Assembly (NCBI RefSeq): GCF_001672755.1
Contig: NZ_LZKI01000098.1
Span: 1 to 64,000 of the forward strand
Direction of reading: 5' to 3'
DNA from: Mycobacterium colombiense
GTDB lineage: Bacteria > Actinomycetota > Actinomycetes > Mycobacteriales > Mycobacteriaceae
Length of the DNA stretch: 64,000 bases
The notes beneath the pieces are model-generated. The model searched no databases. It was not told the DNA's origin and saw only the letters and a list, made by a program, of their open reading frames with translations. A program made the translations under genes and the position numbers. Below are positions 9,772-18,105 of the stretch, one piece after another (position 1 is the first letter of the stretch; the number at the start of each line of letters is the position of its first letter).

Positions 9772-10989
9772 ATGTCGCTGTATGCGGGATTGCCGCCGGA
9801 AATCAACTCGGCCAGAATGTATTCGGGCCCAGGCTCTGAATCTATGCTGGCCGCTGCGGCCGCGTGGAATGCTATCTCTGCTGAAATGCACACCGCTGCA
9901 ACCAATTATGAAACTGTGATCGCAGCGCTTACCGGCGAAGGTTGGTTCGGACCGTCCTCGACCAAAATGTCGGCTGCGGTCGCACCTTTCGTCGAGTGGC
10001 TCAACACCACCGCCGCGCAGGCCGAGCAGGCCGGCACACAAGCCAACGCGGCGGCGGCTGCCTACGAGGCCGCGTTTGCCGCGACCGTGCCGCCGGCCGT
10101 CGTCACGGCCAACCGCACCCAGCTGACGAACTTGGTGGCGAGCAATGTTTTCGGCCAGAACACCGGGTTGATCGCGGCCAACGAGGCCCAATACGGCGAG
10201 ATGTGGGCTCAAGACGCGTCCGCGATGACCAGCTACAGCAGCGCCTCGCGCGCGGCAACCGAAATGACGCCGTTCCAACAACCGCAGTCCGCTACCACCA
10301 GCGACGGAACGGCCCTACAAACCGCCGCAGTTGTCAACGCCGCCAATGGCGCCTCGACCAGCTCGAGTACCTCTTCGGGAGAGAGTCTGCTGGAGTGGCT
10401 CGGCCTCGCGCCCAATACGAATACCTCCACCACGGGGCTTGCCGGGTTGATGAACTACCTGGATGGGAGCAACGGGTCACTGTTGGGAAGCTTCCTCAAC
10501 AACGCCTCGGTCGCCAACTTCTCCAACGCCTTTACCACCAGCGGGCTGCTGAACCCGACGTCGTTCATCGATTCGGCGGTCAATATGAACTCCATCTCCT
10601 CCTTGAACGCAGTCGACTCAACCACGTCGGGACTGGGAGTTCTGGCCGCCGGCCTTGGGGGTACCGCGAACCTGGCGTCGGTGACCGCACCCGGCGCGGC
10701 AGCGGCGGCGGGCGTAGGGCAGGCGAGTCTGGTTGGGGCCCTGTCGGTTCCGCCCGCCTGGGGCGCAACCGGAGCGGCGATCACGCCAGTGGCGGCGACG
10801 ACTCAGGTCGGCCTCGGGGCCTACCACGGCTTCGGCTCCGCGACCCCGATGGTGATGGAAGAGGCTGGGGCAGTGGGCATGCCGGGTGTGCCCCTGGCGG
10901 GCGTCCCCGGTGGGCATGAGGACGAGTTCTCTGAGCCGATGTACGGGTTCCGCCTGCGCATCATGGGTCGCCCGCCGGCCGCCGGCTAG
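9772..10989 (+). CDS. PPE family protein, SVP subgroup
   Basis: 405-residue PPE protein. The PPE motif is at residues 8-10 and GWFG forms the WxG turn near residue 58. The SVP signature is LSVPPAW at 324-330. The tail YGFRLRIMGRPPAAG closely matches that of the gene before it, so the pair looks like a tandem duplication that has diverged. The ATG is preceded by TCTGGAGAAG. There is no PE gene directly in front, so it may share the PE protein encoded at 8246. Confidence 0.92.
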   Translation: MSLYAGLPPEINSARMYSGPGSESMLAAAAAWNAISAEMHTAATNYETVIAALTGEGWFGPSSTKMSAAVAPFVEWLNTTAAQAEQAGTQANAAAAAYEAAFAATVPPAVVTANRTQLTNLVASNVFGQNTGLIAANEAQYGEMWAQDASAMTSYSSASRAATEMTPFQQPQSATTSDGTALQTAAVVNAANGASTSSSTSSGESLLEWLGLAPNTNTSTTGLAGLMNYLDGSNGSLLGSFLNNASVANFSNAFTTSGLLNPTSFIDSAVNMNSISSLNAVDSTTSGLGVLAAGLGGTANLASVTAPGAAAAAGVGQASLVGALSVPPAWGATGAAITPVAATTQVGLGAYHGFGSATPMVMEEAGAVGMPGVPLAGVPGGHEDEFSEPMYGFRLRIMGRPPAAG

Positions 10990-11007
10990 GGACAGGGAAC
11001 TCGCGAC

Positions 11008-11343
11008 ATGAGGTTCCTACCGTTTCTGGCCACCGCCGTTGCCTTGATCGGGATGGCAGTACCAGCGGACGCCGACTCCGATGACGATGCGTTCCTCGCC
11101 GCCCTCAATAAGGCCGGTATCACCTATCAGAGCCCGGACCGCGCCATAAAAGCGGGCCAGAAGGTGTGCGACCTGGCCAAGTCAGGCACCACAGAGGCTG
11201 ACATCGTCAAGGATCTGCACGAGCTGAATCCGGCGTTCACCATGGGTAAAGCCGCCGAGTTCGTCCAGGCCGCGGCCAGCGTCTACTGCCCCGACCGGCT
11301 GTCCACCAGCGATGGCGGAACAAATCCGCAAAGCAGTGGCTAA
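11008..11343 (+). CDS. Secreted DUF732 protein
   Basis: 111-residue small exported protein. The signal peptide covers about residues 1-22 (VALIGMAVPADA, cleaved after the Ala-rich motif). The mature part is the helical DUF732 domain, with two conserved cysteines (VCDLAK and VYCPDR) that probably form a disulfide. Function is unknown; DUF732 proteins are common mycobacterial culture-filtrate proteins and are often next to PE/PPE genes. It follows the preceding PPE gene by 18 bases and is probably the last gene of the M-box operon. Confidence 0.85.
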   Translation: MRFLPFLATAVALIGMAVPADADSDDDAFLAALNKAGITYQSPDRAIKAGQKVCDLAKSGTTEADIVKDLHELNPAFTMGKAAEFVQAAASVYCPDRLSTSDGGTNPQSSG

Positions 11344-11438
11344 CGGTCAAATCGGAGGCCGGAGAATCGAGTCCGCACGTGACCGTCATCTCACACGGCA
11401 ACGGTCACCTTCTCGGACCGTCGAAAAAACGACGTCGG

Positions 11439-11663
11439 ATGGCATGTCACTTGACGCGGTTGGCGTGCCGAATCCCCTCACACGACGCAATCAGCTCTGT
11501 GAGAACTCGGCGGTCTGGTGGTCAATCTCCTTTCCATCCACACGAATCCACGAATTCGGGCTGTTCGGCAACGTCCCAAACTTTGTTATCGGCGTGGGGA
11601 GTGGAGCGGGAAAGTGGCAGTGATCAGCAGAAAATGGCCTTTCAGGAAACTGTCAGTAGCTAA
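11439..11663 (+). pseudogene. Possible decayed esxM-like (WXG100) gene
   Basis: This stretch lies just upstream of a clear esxN-like remnant. Its last codons read DQQKMAFQETVSS-stop, resembling the EsxM-type ending EQQEQASQQILSS-stop at the same distance from the partner gene. In another frame, VWWS and, 22 residues later, NFV line up without gaps with the EsxM Trp turn GWSG and with NIV. Several frameshifts are needed and the length is shorter than the usual 297 bases, so this is a relic at best. The order esxM then esxN is the normal one. Identification rests on remembered family sequence. Confidence 0.42.
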
Positions 11664-11721
11664 TCAGTGCCAGGGCAGAGTAACCGCGTCTACTCGTATG
11701 AGGGAACTTCAGGAGAACGGT

Positions 11722-12054
11722 GTGACGATCAATTACCAGTTCGGCGATGTAGCCGCTCATGACGCACTGAGCCGCGCCCGGGCCGCACCCTCGGAACCTG
11801 GGCATCGGGCAGTCGTTCGTGATGTGCCGACTGCGGCGCTACCAGTAGGCCCGCTCCCGCGGACGAACGGTTCGGTTACATTCCGCAGCAGTGCCGAAAT
11901 GCATCCGGTGAATTCACCGCAGGCGATGGTGTTACCAAAACCTGAGATGCGATTCCGGCCGGCCGCAAATGTACGGCTCAATAATTTGTTAAAACCGATA
12001 TGGGAGGTTGTCGAGATTCGCAACCAGACAGAATGGCGGTTGCTTCTGAGTTAG
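11722..12054 (+). pseudogene. Decayed esxN-like (WXG100) gene, N-terminal part recognisable
   Basis: A GTG with an AGGAG site 7 bases upstream opens a frame reading VTINYQFGDVAAHDALSRAR and later HRAVVRDVPTAA. EsxN-type proteins begin TINYQFGDVDAHGAMIRAQA and continue HQAIVRDVLAAGDFWGG. The first roughly 40 codons are thus clearly homologous. After about 11840 the WXG turn and second helix are unrecognisable, and the frame runs on to 12054 with unrelated residues. I read this as a degraded gene of the EsxN group secreted by ESX-5. A short truncated product of about 110 residues remains possible. Confidence 0.65.
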
Positions 12055-12516
12055 TCTACAAGGTCGGCAAAGCTGCCGATCTTCGTATCAGAATCCGACC
12101 AATCGACGGATCCACGGATTAATTGTTTTGATCCGTCACTCAACGCTGCCCACATGCACTTCATTACGTGATTTACACCACTAAATCCGCGCTCGCTATG
12201 CGTCCTTCTCACACAGGTCAAGACGTTGTGAGCATATTTGTTTTACAAATGTTTACCTGGCGGCAACGCCTGATGAAATAAGCGATAGGCAGCATCGTCG
12301 GTGCAAAAGCAGCGTGGCTTGACTACTCGTTCGCACGCCATTCAGGCGCCGATTCAGAGCTAGGAGCAGCATGGTTTTGTTGTCTGTAACACATGGAATC
12401 CGCACATGTATCTCGCAGTGGATTTCATGAATTCCCTTAGAGCCGCGACTTTGTCGGTGCCGGGGTCGCGATGCGGTGCCTACTATGGCCGCCAGATGAG
12501 GGACCGGAGGTTTTAG
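12055..12516 (+). promoter_or_regulatory. AT-richer intergenic region before a PPE gene
   Basis: A 460-base stretch without a convincing gene. It is clearly lower in GC than the rest of the window, with T-rich runs near 12230-12255. A TACTAT hexamer at 12481-12486 could be a -10 element for the PPE gene at 12517. GGAGG at 12505-12509 is its ribosome binding site. Local AT-richness in front of PE/PPE genes fits silencing by Lsr2, but no binding can be read directly. Confidence 0.4.
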
Positions 12517-13782
12517 ATGTTGGATTTCGGGGCTTATCCGCCGGAATACAACTCGGGGCGGATGTATGTCGGGGCGGGTTCGGGGCCACTGCTGGCCGCT
12601 GCTGCCGCATGGGACGAATTGGCCGCGGAGCTGCAAAGCACTGGGGCGTCGTACAGCTCGACGATCGAAACTCTCGCGACGGGTCCGTGGACGGGCCCCT
12701 CATCCATCGCGATGGCCGCCGCGGCAGCGCCGTATGTGGCGTGGATCCACGCCACCGGCGCGCAAGCCGAGCAGGCAGGCGCCCAGGCCAAACTCGCGGC
12801 CGGCGCCTACGAGGCCGCCTTCGCGGCGACGGTTCCGCCGCCGGTGATCGCCGCCAACCGCTCGCTGCTCGCGACCCTGGTCGCCACCAACATCCTCGGC
12901 CAGAACACCCCGGCGATCGCCGCCACCGAAGCCCACTACATGGAGATGTGGGCGCAGGACGCCGCCGCTATGTACGCGTACACGGCGGCGTCGGCGGGCG
13001 CCTCTGCGCTGACCCCGTTCGCCGAGCCACCCCAGACCACCAACGACTCGGCCGGTCCGACGCAAGCCGCCGCGGTCGCCCAGAGCACCGGGCAGTCCAG
13101 CGCGAATACCGTCAGCCAGCTGTCCCAGCTGAGCACCACGGTGCAGCCGGCGGCACAGGCGGTGACGAACGCCGGCTCAACCACCACGTCAACATCCGGA
13201 ACGACCCTTACCCTGCCAAGCGCAATAACGAACTGGAACGAATTCTGGTCGGTGCTCACCGGGCCCTACTCCCCGCAGTCGTGGAGCTCCATCCCCGGCG
13301 GTCCGTTCCTGTCGTTCGGTCAGGCCTATGCCTGGGGGCAGAACGGCCAGGGCGTGGCCGCGTATATGGCTGGGCCGAAAGCCATTTCCGGGGCGTTGGC
13401 GCCGCTGGCCAGTGGCGCCAACGCCGTCCAGCCGATGCTGAGCTCAGCTGTCGGCGCAGGGCAGGCGTCGGGGTCGATGGGCAAAGCCGCTCTGGTGGGC
13501 GGCATGTCGGTGCCGCAGGGCTGGACGGAAGCGGCGCCGGCGATCCGAACGCTGTCCCAGGCGTTGCCGACCAGCATGGCGGCGGCGCCGGCCGCGTTGG
13601 CCGGCGAGGAGGGCGTTTTCAGTCAGATGGCCCTGTCCAGCCTTGCCGGTCGCGCCGTCGCGGCCGCCGCAACCCGGCCTGCCGGCGGCGCCGCCGCGGC
13701 GGCGGGCGCGCTGGGCGGCGTTGCCGCCGAAGCCGATCCGGCCGCGGCCACCATCATCGTGATCCCGTACATCGAGGAGTGA
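12517..13782 (+). CDS. PPE family protein, SVP subgroup
   Basis: 421-residue PPE protein. The PPE motif is at residues 8-10 (GAYPPE). GPWTG forms the WxG turn. The SVP signature is MSVPQGW at 330-336. The last roughly 60 residues are Ala/Gly-rich and end in IVIPYIEE. No PE gene stands directly upstream. A strong GGAGG ribosome binding site and its own AT-rich upstream region suggest a separate transcript from the first PPE pair. It is followed 68 bases later by another PPE gene, and corresponds in order to the PPE32/PPE33 region of M. tuberculosis. Confidence 0.92.
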   Translation: MLDFGAYPPEYNSGRMYVGAGSGPLLAAAAAWDELAAELQSTGASYSSTIETLATGPWTGPSSIAMAAAAAPYVAWIHATGAQAEQAGAQAKLAAGAYEAAFAATVPPPVIAANRSLLATLVATNILGQNTPAIAATEAHYMEMWAQDAAAMYAYTAASAGASALTPFAEPPQTTNDSAGPTQAAAVAQSTGQSSANTVSQLSQLSTTVQPAAQAVTNAGSTTTSTSGTTLTLPSAITNWNEFWSVLTGPYSPQSWSSIPGGPFLSFGQAYAWGQNGQGVAAYMAGPKAISGALAPLASGANAVQPMLSSAVGAGQASGSMGKAALVGGMSVPQGWTEAAPAIRTLSQALPTSMAAAPAALAGEEGVFSQMALSSLAGRAVAAAATRPAGGAAAAAGALGGVAAEADPAAATIIVIPYIEE

Positions 13783-13850
13783 CCGCGATGACCAAACCGT
13801 ATGGCAGCCAACCGTTGCCGACTCTGGCAGCCAGGTAGGGGGTACGAAAG

Positions 13851-15254
13851 TTGTTTTACGGAGCCTTTCCGCCGGAGTTCAACTCGGGCCGGATGTACAG
13901 CGGTCCGGGAGCGGGGTCCTTGGTGGCCGCGGCGACGGCGTGGCAGAACCTGGCCACCGAATTGCAGTCCACCGCAACGTCGTATTCGTCGGTGCTCTCC
14001 AGCCTGACGGCCGGCCCCTGGGTGGGTCCGTCTTCGATCGCCATGGCGAGCGCGGCCGCGCCGTACGTGGCCTGGATGCAGCAAACCGCCGCGCAGGCCG
14101 CACAATCTGCGACGCAGGCCACTGCGGCGGCCAGCGCCTACGAGACGGCATTCGCCGCCCACGTGCCGCCCGCGGTGATCGCGGAGAATCGAGCCCTGCT
14201 CGCGCAGCTGGTGGCGACCAACCTGTTCGGCCAGAACACGTCGGCGATCGCCGCGAACGAGGCCCAGTACGGCGAGTTCTGGGCGCAGGACGCCACGGCG
14301 ATGGACACCTACTTCGCCTCGTCGGCGACCGCATCCAACAACCTGACGGAATTCAGCCCGGCGCCCAAGACCACCAACGAGGCCGCCGAGCCGATGCAGG
14401 CCGCCGCGGTCAGTTCGGCGGCCAGCACCCCGGCCGCCAACGTCGCCAACACGGCGGCGTCGGCGGCGACCACCACCCTGCCGTACAGCGGGGCCTTCTC
14501 CCTCCCGGCGAACCTCGCTTACCTCTACAACCAGTTCGTCACCGGTCTCCTGAACGGGCTTCCGGGCGGATCGAGCTTCTACACCGGCTTATACAACGCG
14601 GTGAAGGTGCCGCTGGGCCTGACCACGCAGTTCAACGACATCGGGTTGCTAATCAACTTCCCGCTGTCGCAGTGGCTCAAGTTCACCCCGCCTATCGGGT
14701 ATGGGGCGCTGCCGAAAGATGCGCTGGGCGCCGGCCTGGGGGCGCTGGGTTTCGGTCGCGGCACCTTGTACAGCTCGATCAGCCCGATCGCCGGCATGGG
14801 CAACGCGGGCAGCCTGGTCGGCAGGCTGTCGATCCCGCCGAGCTGGGCGACGTCCACCCCATCCATTCGGACTGTCGCCGCCGCGCTGTCGGCCGCAGGA
14901 ACCGAGGCCGTGCCGGCGGCCGCGCTGGGCCAGGGGAGTCTGTTCAATTCGATGGGGATGGCCGGGATGCTGGGTAGCGCCACAGGGTCCGGTGGGCCCA
15001 CCGTGGCGCGGGCGGGCGTGCGTAACCGGATGACTCCGATCAAGGACCTCAAAGACAAGCAATCGCCGGAACAGCTGAAGCGCCTCGTCGCGCAAATCTC
15101 GGAGAAGCCCGAAACCGTGCAGCACCACAACGTCGATCAGGAGAATCTCGACGCGCTCCTCGAGCAGCTGGCCAAGAAGCCGGGCATCCATGCGGTGCAC
15201 CTGAAGAAGGGCGACAAGTCGAAAGTCATACCCGCTGATGCCCAGTCGGGTTGA
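13851..15254 (+). CDS. PPE family protein with charged C-terminal extension
   Basis: 467-residue PPE protein. The start is a TTG giving MFYGAFPPEFNSG, with GGGGG about ten bases upstream; no other start keeps the PPE N-terminus. GPWVG forms the WxG turn. The SVP position reads LSIPPSW (326-332), a conservative variant. Unlike its neighbours it ends in a hydrophilic, Lys/Glu-rich tail from about residue 390, including SPEQLKRLVAQI and LLEQLAKKPGIHAVHL, predicted to be helical. Proteins with this type of tail may exist near the PPE33 position, but I cannot confirm that. Confidence 0.9.
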   Translation: MFYGAFPPEFNSGRMYSGPGAGSLVAAATAWQNLATELQSTATSYSSVLSSLTAGPWVGPSSIAMASAAAPYVAWMQQTAAQAAQSATQATAAASAYETAFAAHVPPAVIAENRALLAQLVATNLFGQNTSAIAANEAQYGEFWAQDATAMDTYFASSATASNNLTEFSPAPKTTNEAAEPMQAAAVSSAASTPAANVANTAASAATTTLPYSGAFSLPANLAYLYNQFVTGLLNGLPGGSSFYTGLYNAVKVPLGLTTQFNDIGLLINFPLSQWLKFTPPIGYGALPKDALGAGLGALGFGRGTLYSSISPIAGMGNAGSLVGRLSIPPSWATSTPSIRTVAAALSAAGTEAVPAAALGQGSLFNSMGMAGMLGSATGSGGPTVARAGVRNRMTPIKDLKDKQSPEQLKRLVAQISEKPETVQHHNVDQENLDALLEQLAKKPGIHAVHLKKGDKSKVIPADAQSG

Positions 15255-15314
15255 CGGCCAAGGCAACTCAGCCTGGCTCGGCATTATTCGGAACAACCGG
15301 AAAGGGTGGCAGAG

Positions 15315-15638
15315 ATGAAGACACTTCTGGCGCTGTTTGGCGTGTCGGCGATGATCGGCCTTGCCGCACCGGCATATGCGGGACCACCGCCTGTGCCGGA
15401 CGGTGACGACGGCGGCTTCGTCGCCGCGCTGCAGCAAGCCGGGTTCAGCTTCAACAGCCCGGGCTCGGCCGTCGCCGCCGGCAGGGCGGTGTGTTCCTGC
15501 CTGAACAACGGCGAGTCGGGCCTGGAGGTGGTTCACGACGTGAAAGCTCGCAACCCCGGGATGGACATGGATATGGCGTCGAACTTCGCCGTGCTTTCCG
15601 CGAAGTACTACTGCCCCCAGCAGCTCTCCAAGGCGTGA
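15315..15638 (+). CDS. Secreted DUF732 protein
   Basis: 107-residue exported protein starting MKTLLALFGV. The signal peptide ends near PAYAG (about residue 22). The DUF732 domain follows, with two Cys pairs in the motifs VCSCLNNG and YYCPQQL. Function is unknown. The ATG at 15315 is chosen over the GTG at 15306 because AAAGGGTGG then serves as the ribosome binding site. It follows a PPE gene by 60 bases, repeating the PPE-then-DUF732 arrangement at 11008. Confidence 0.83.
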   Translation: MKTLLALFGVSAMIGLAAPAYAGPPPVPDGDDGGFVAALQQAGFSFNSPGSAVAAGRAVCSCLNNGESGLEVVHDVKARNPGMDMDMASNFAVLSAKYYCPQQLSKA

Positions 15639-15759
15639 GCCGCGGCGGGCGGGTGGTAACGGCTCGGGCCGTCGAACTCGAATACCCTGCTGCGCAATGG
15701 ATCTGCCAAGCATCGCCCGCCGCTGCGGGCATCGCCGCGACATGGGACAATCACCGGTC

Positions 15760-16083
15760 ATGAGACTGCTGCTGGCGCTGAGCGTCGGCGTTGCGGCCGC
15801 GATCGGAATGGGCCCGCTCGCGCATGGTGATCCGGGGACACCCGGAGTCGACGAGGCCGGTTTCCTTGCCTCCCTGCGGAGTGCGGGCATCACCTACTCG
15901 TCCCCCGACGGGGCGATCAAGTTCGCCAAGGCGGTGTGCGCGTCGATGGGCAACGGCGAGTTCGGCCCTCAAATGCTTGACGAGCTGAAGAGCGAAAACC
16001 CCGGCCTCACCAACGATCACGCAACATCGTTCTTGGCGATCGCGGCGAAATACTATTGCCCGCAGCAACTTAACCGACGGTAG
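15760..16083 (+). CDS. Secreted DUF732 protein (Rv1810-like)
   Basis: 107-residue exported protein with the signal peptide MRLLLALSVGVAAAIG and cleavage after LAHGD. The DUF732 domain carries conserved Cys in AVCASMGNG and YYCPQQL. An in-frame extension upstream (to 15697, including MGQSPV) resembles the annotated N-terminus of Rv1810, so the true start is uncertain. It sits directly before mgtC as Rv1810 does in M. tuberculosis. Its ending YYCPQQL is shared with the DUF732 protein just upstream, so the two are recent paralogues. Confidence 0.82.
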   Translation: MRLLLALSVGVAAAIGMGPLAHGDPGTPGVDEAGFLASLRSAGITYSSPDGAIKFAKAVCASMGNGEFGPQMLDELKSENPGLTNDHATSFLAIAAKYYCPQQLNRR

Positions 16084-16307
16084 CCCGGTCGTCCGGCACC
16101 GCCGCACTCGGTGACCGCGGCGCAACCAATTGACGGCGCGCAGGTTTCGCCGATGCGACCGCCTCGGACCCGATTCGGCTCGGGTCCATCTGCCGTTCAC
16201 TTCCACGTGTTTAGCTGCGCCAACCGGCACCACGCCGGGGCCGCAACCAGAATCGCCCGGTGCGGCCGGGGATACTCAACAACGGGTCCAGGGAAAGGAG
16301 TGAGTCG

Positions 16308-17024
16308 TTGGAGACGCTGAGCGCTCTCGATTTCGTGCTCCGGCTGGGCGTCGGCGTGGGCTGCGGCGCCCTCATCGGGCTGGAACGCCAGTGGCGGGCG
16401 CGGCGCGCAGGCCTACGCACCAACGCACTGGTGGCCGGCGGAGCGACACTGTTCGTGCTCTACGCGGCGGCCACCTCCGACACCAGCCCCACCCGGGTCG
16501 CTTCCTATGTCGTGTCCGGCATCGGGTTCCTCGGTGGTGGCGTGATCCTGCGGGAGGGCGTCAACGTCCGGGGCCTCAACACCGCCGCCACCCTGTGGTG
16601 CTCGGCGGCGATCGGAGTGCTGGCCGCTTCCGGGCATCTGGTGTTCGCGCTGATCGGCACCGGCACCGTCATCGGCATCCACCTGCTGGGGCGCCCGCTG
16701 GGCCGGCTCATCGACCGCGACAACAGCGCCGAAGAGGACGAGAGCCTGGTGCCCTACCTCGTGCAGGTGGTCTGCCGTCCGAAGCACGAGAAGTACGCGC
16801 GGGCCCAGATCGTCCAGCACGCCGGCAGCAACGACATCACGCTTCGCGGAATCCACACCGGCAACCCGGACGGCGACGAGGTCACCCTGACCGCCCACCT
16901 GCTGATGAACGGCGACGCCCCGGCCCGCCTGGAGCGGCTGGTGGCCGAACTGTCGCTGCTGCCCGGCGTCCGCGCGGTGCAGTGGTATGCCGGGGACGAA
17001 GCGCAGTCCGACGATCGTCGCTGA
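16308..17024 (+). CDS. mgtC: MgtC, virulence-linked membrane protein for low-Mg2+ growth
   Basis: Inner-membrane protein required for growth in low magnesium and inside macrophages. In other bacteria MgtC inhibits the F1Fo ATP synthase. The product has about five hydrophobic segments in residues 1-140, including the family hallmark GLERQWRARRAGLRTNALVA, and GIGFLGGGVILREG. A cytosolic ACT-like C-terminal domain follows. I start at the TTG at 16308 (LETLSALDF, 238 residues) because AAGGAG lies seven bases upstream and the M. tuberculosis protein begins at the matching residue. It may respond to the same Mg2+ signal as the M-box 8.5 kb upstream. Confidence 0.93.
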   Translation: METLSALDFVLRLGVGVGCGALIGLERQWRARRAGLRTNALVAGGATLFVLYAAATSDTSPTRVASYVVSGIGFLGGGVILREGVNVRGLNTAATLWCSAAIGVLAASGHLVFALIGTGTVIGIHLLGRPLGRLIDRDNSAEEDESLVPYLVQVVCRPKHEKYARAQIVQHAGSNDITLRGIHTGNPDGDEVTLTAHLLMNGDAPARLERLVAELSLLPGVRAVQWYAGDEAQSDDRR

Positions 17025-17065
17025 GGGCGGATGGATACTGCCGCGCTCGTCGTAGTCTTACCTGT

Positions 17066-18010
17066 GTGAGTGCCCTGTCAGGCTTCCTGTCCGCCCTGCC
17101 TCCGCAGATGCGGGATCCGGTGCTGGTCGCCATCCCGTTCTTCCTGCTGTTGTTGACCCTCGAATGGACCGCGGCCCGGAAGCTGGAACACCTCACGGCC
17201 GAGGCCGCCGATGCGGCGCGGCCGGCGTCGGGGGCGCACCTGACCCGCGATTCGGTGGCGAGCATCTCGATGGGGCTGGTTTCGGTGGCCACCACGGCCG
17301 GCTGGAAGACCCTGGCGCTGCTCGGCTACGCCGCGATCTATGCCTACGTGGCGCCCTGGCACCTGTCGCCGACGCATTGGTACACCTGGGTCGTCGCGAT
17401 TCTCGGAGTGGACCTGCTCTATTACGCCTATCACCGGATCGCGCACCGGGTGCGATTGATCTGGGCAACCCACCAGGCCCATCACTCCAGCGAGTACTAC
17501 AACTTCGCCACGGCGCTGCGCCAGAAGTGGAACAACAGCGGCGAGATACTGATGTGGATCCCGTTGCCGCTGTTGGGAATTCCACCATGGATGGTGTTCT
17601 TCAGCTTCTCGGTGAACCTGATCTACCAGTTTTGGATTCACACCGAGCGGATCGACAAGCTGCCGCGGCCGTTCGAGTTCCTGTTCAACACGCCGTCGCA
17701 TCACCGGGTGCACCACGGGATGGACAAGGTCTACCTCGACAAGAACTATGGCGGCATCTTCATCGTCTGGGACCGGGTCTTCGGAACCTTCCAGGCCGAG
17801 CTGTTCCGGCCGCATTACGGCCTGACGAAGCGCGTGGACACGTTCAACATCTGGACGTTGCAGACACGCGAATACGTCGCGATCGCCCGCGACTGGCGAG
17901 CGGCGACGCGCCTGCGCGATCGGCTGGGTTACGTGTTCGGCCCGCCCGGCTGGCTGCCGCGAGCGGCCCGTCCCGTCGAGGCCGGCGCCCCGGCCGTGAC
18001 CTCCCTGTAA
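17066..18010 (+). CDS. erg3: Fatty acid hydroxylase / sterol desaturase family membrane protein (Erg3-like)
   Basis: Integral membrane di-iron oxidase. The family catalyses hydroxylation or desaturation of sterols or acyl chains; the mycobacterial substrate is not known. The three His clusters are present: HRIAHR, HQAHH and HRVHH. About four hydrophobic segments flank them. GTG at 17066 gives 314 residues; an ATG at 17108 (MRDPVLVAIPF) would give 300 residues, as annotated in M. tuberculosis, and may be right. It follows mgtC by 41 bases. Two genes present at this point in M. tuberculosis (Rv1812c and Rv1813c) are missing. Confidence 0.9.
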   Translation: MSALSGFLSALPPQMRDPVLVAIPFFLLLLTLEWTAARKLEHLTAEAADAARPASGAHLTRDSVASISMGLVSVATTAGWKTLALLGYAAIYAYVAPWHLSPTHWYTWVVAILGVDLLYYAYHRIAHRVRLIWATHQAHHSSEYYNFATALRQKWNNSGEILMWIPLPLLGIPPWMVFFSFSVNLIYQFWIHTERIDKLPRPFEFLFNTPSHHRVHHGMDKVYLDKNYGGIFIVWDRVFGTFQAELFRPHYGLTKRVDTFNIWTLQTREYVAIARDWRAATRLRDRLGYVFGPPGWLPRAARPVEAGAPAVTSL

Positions 18011-18105
18011 CATTTGCGCAGGCCGGCGCGAAAAGCTGAGCGTGGAGGAACGGTTACGCCGTAACCTCGCCCTCCCGTCGGTATCGGCCCGATGGATCGG
18101 AGTCC

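Noticed and set aside
12471..13838. A 455-codon plus-strand frame overlapping the PPE gene at 12517
   Set aside because: Its product is Arg/Gly-rich, with no PPE features. It is the +1 shadow of the PPE gene.
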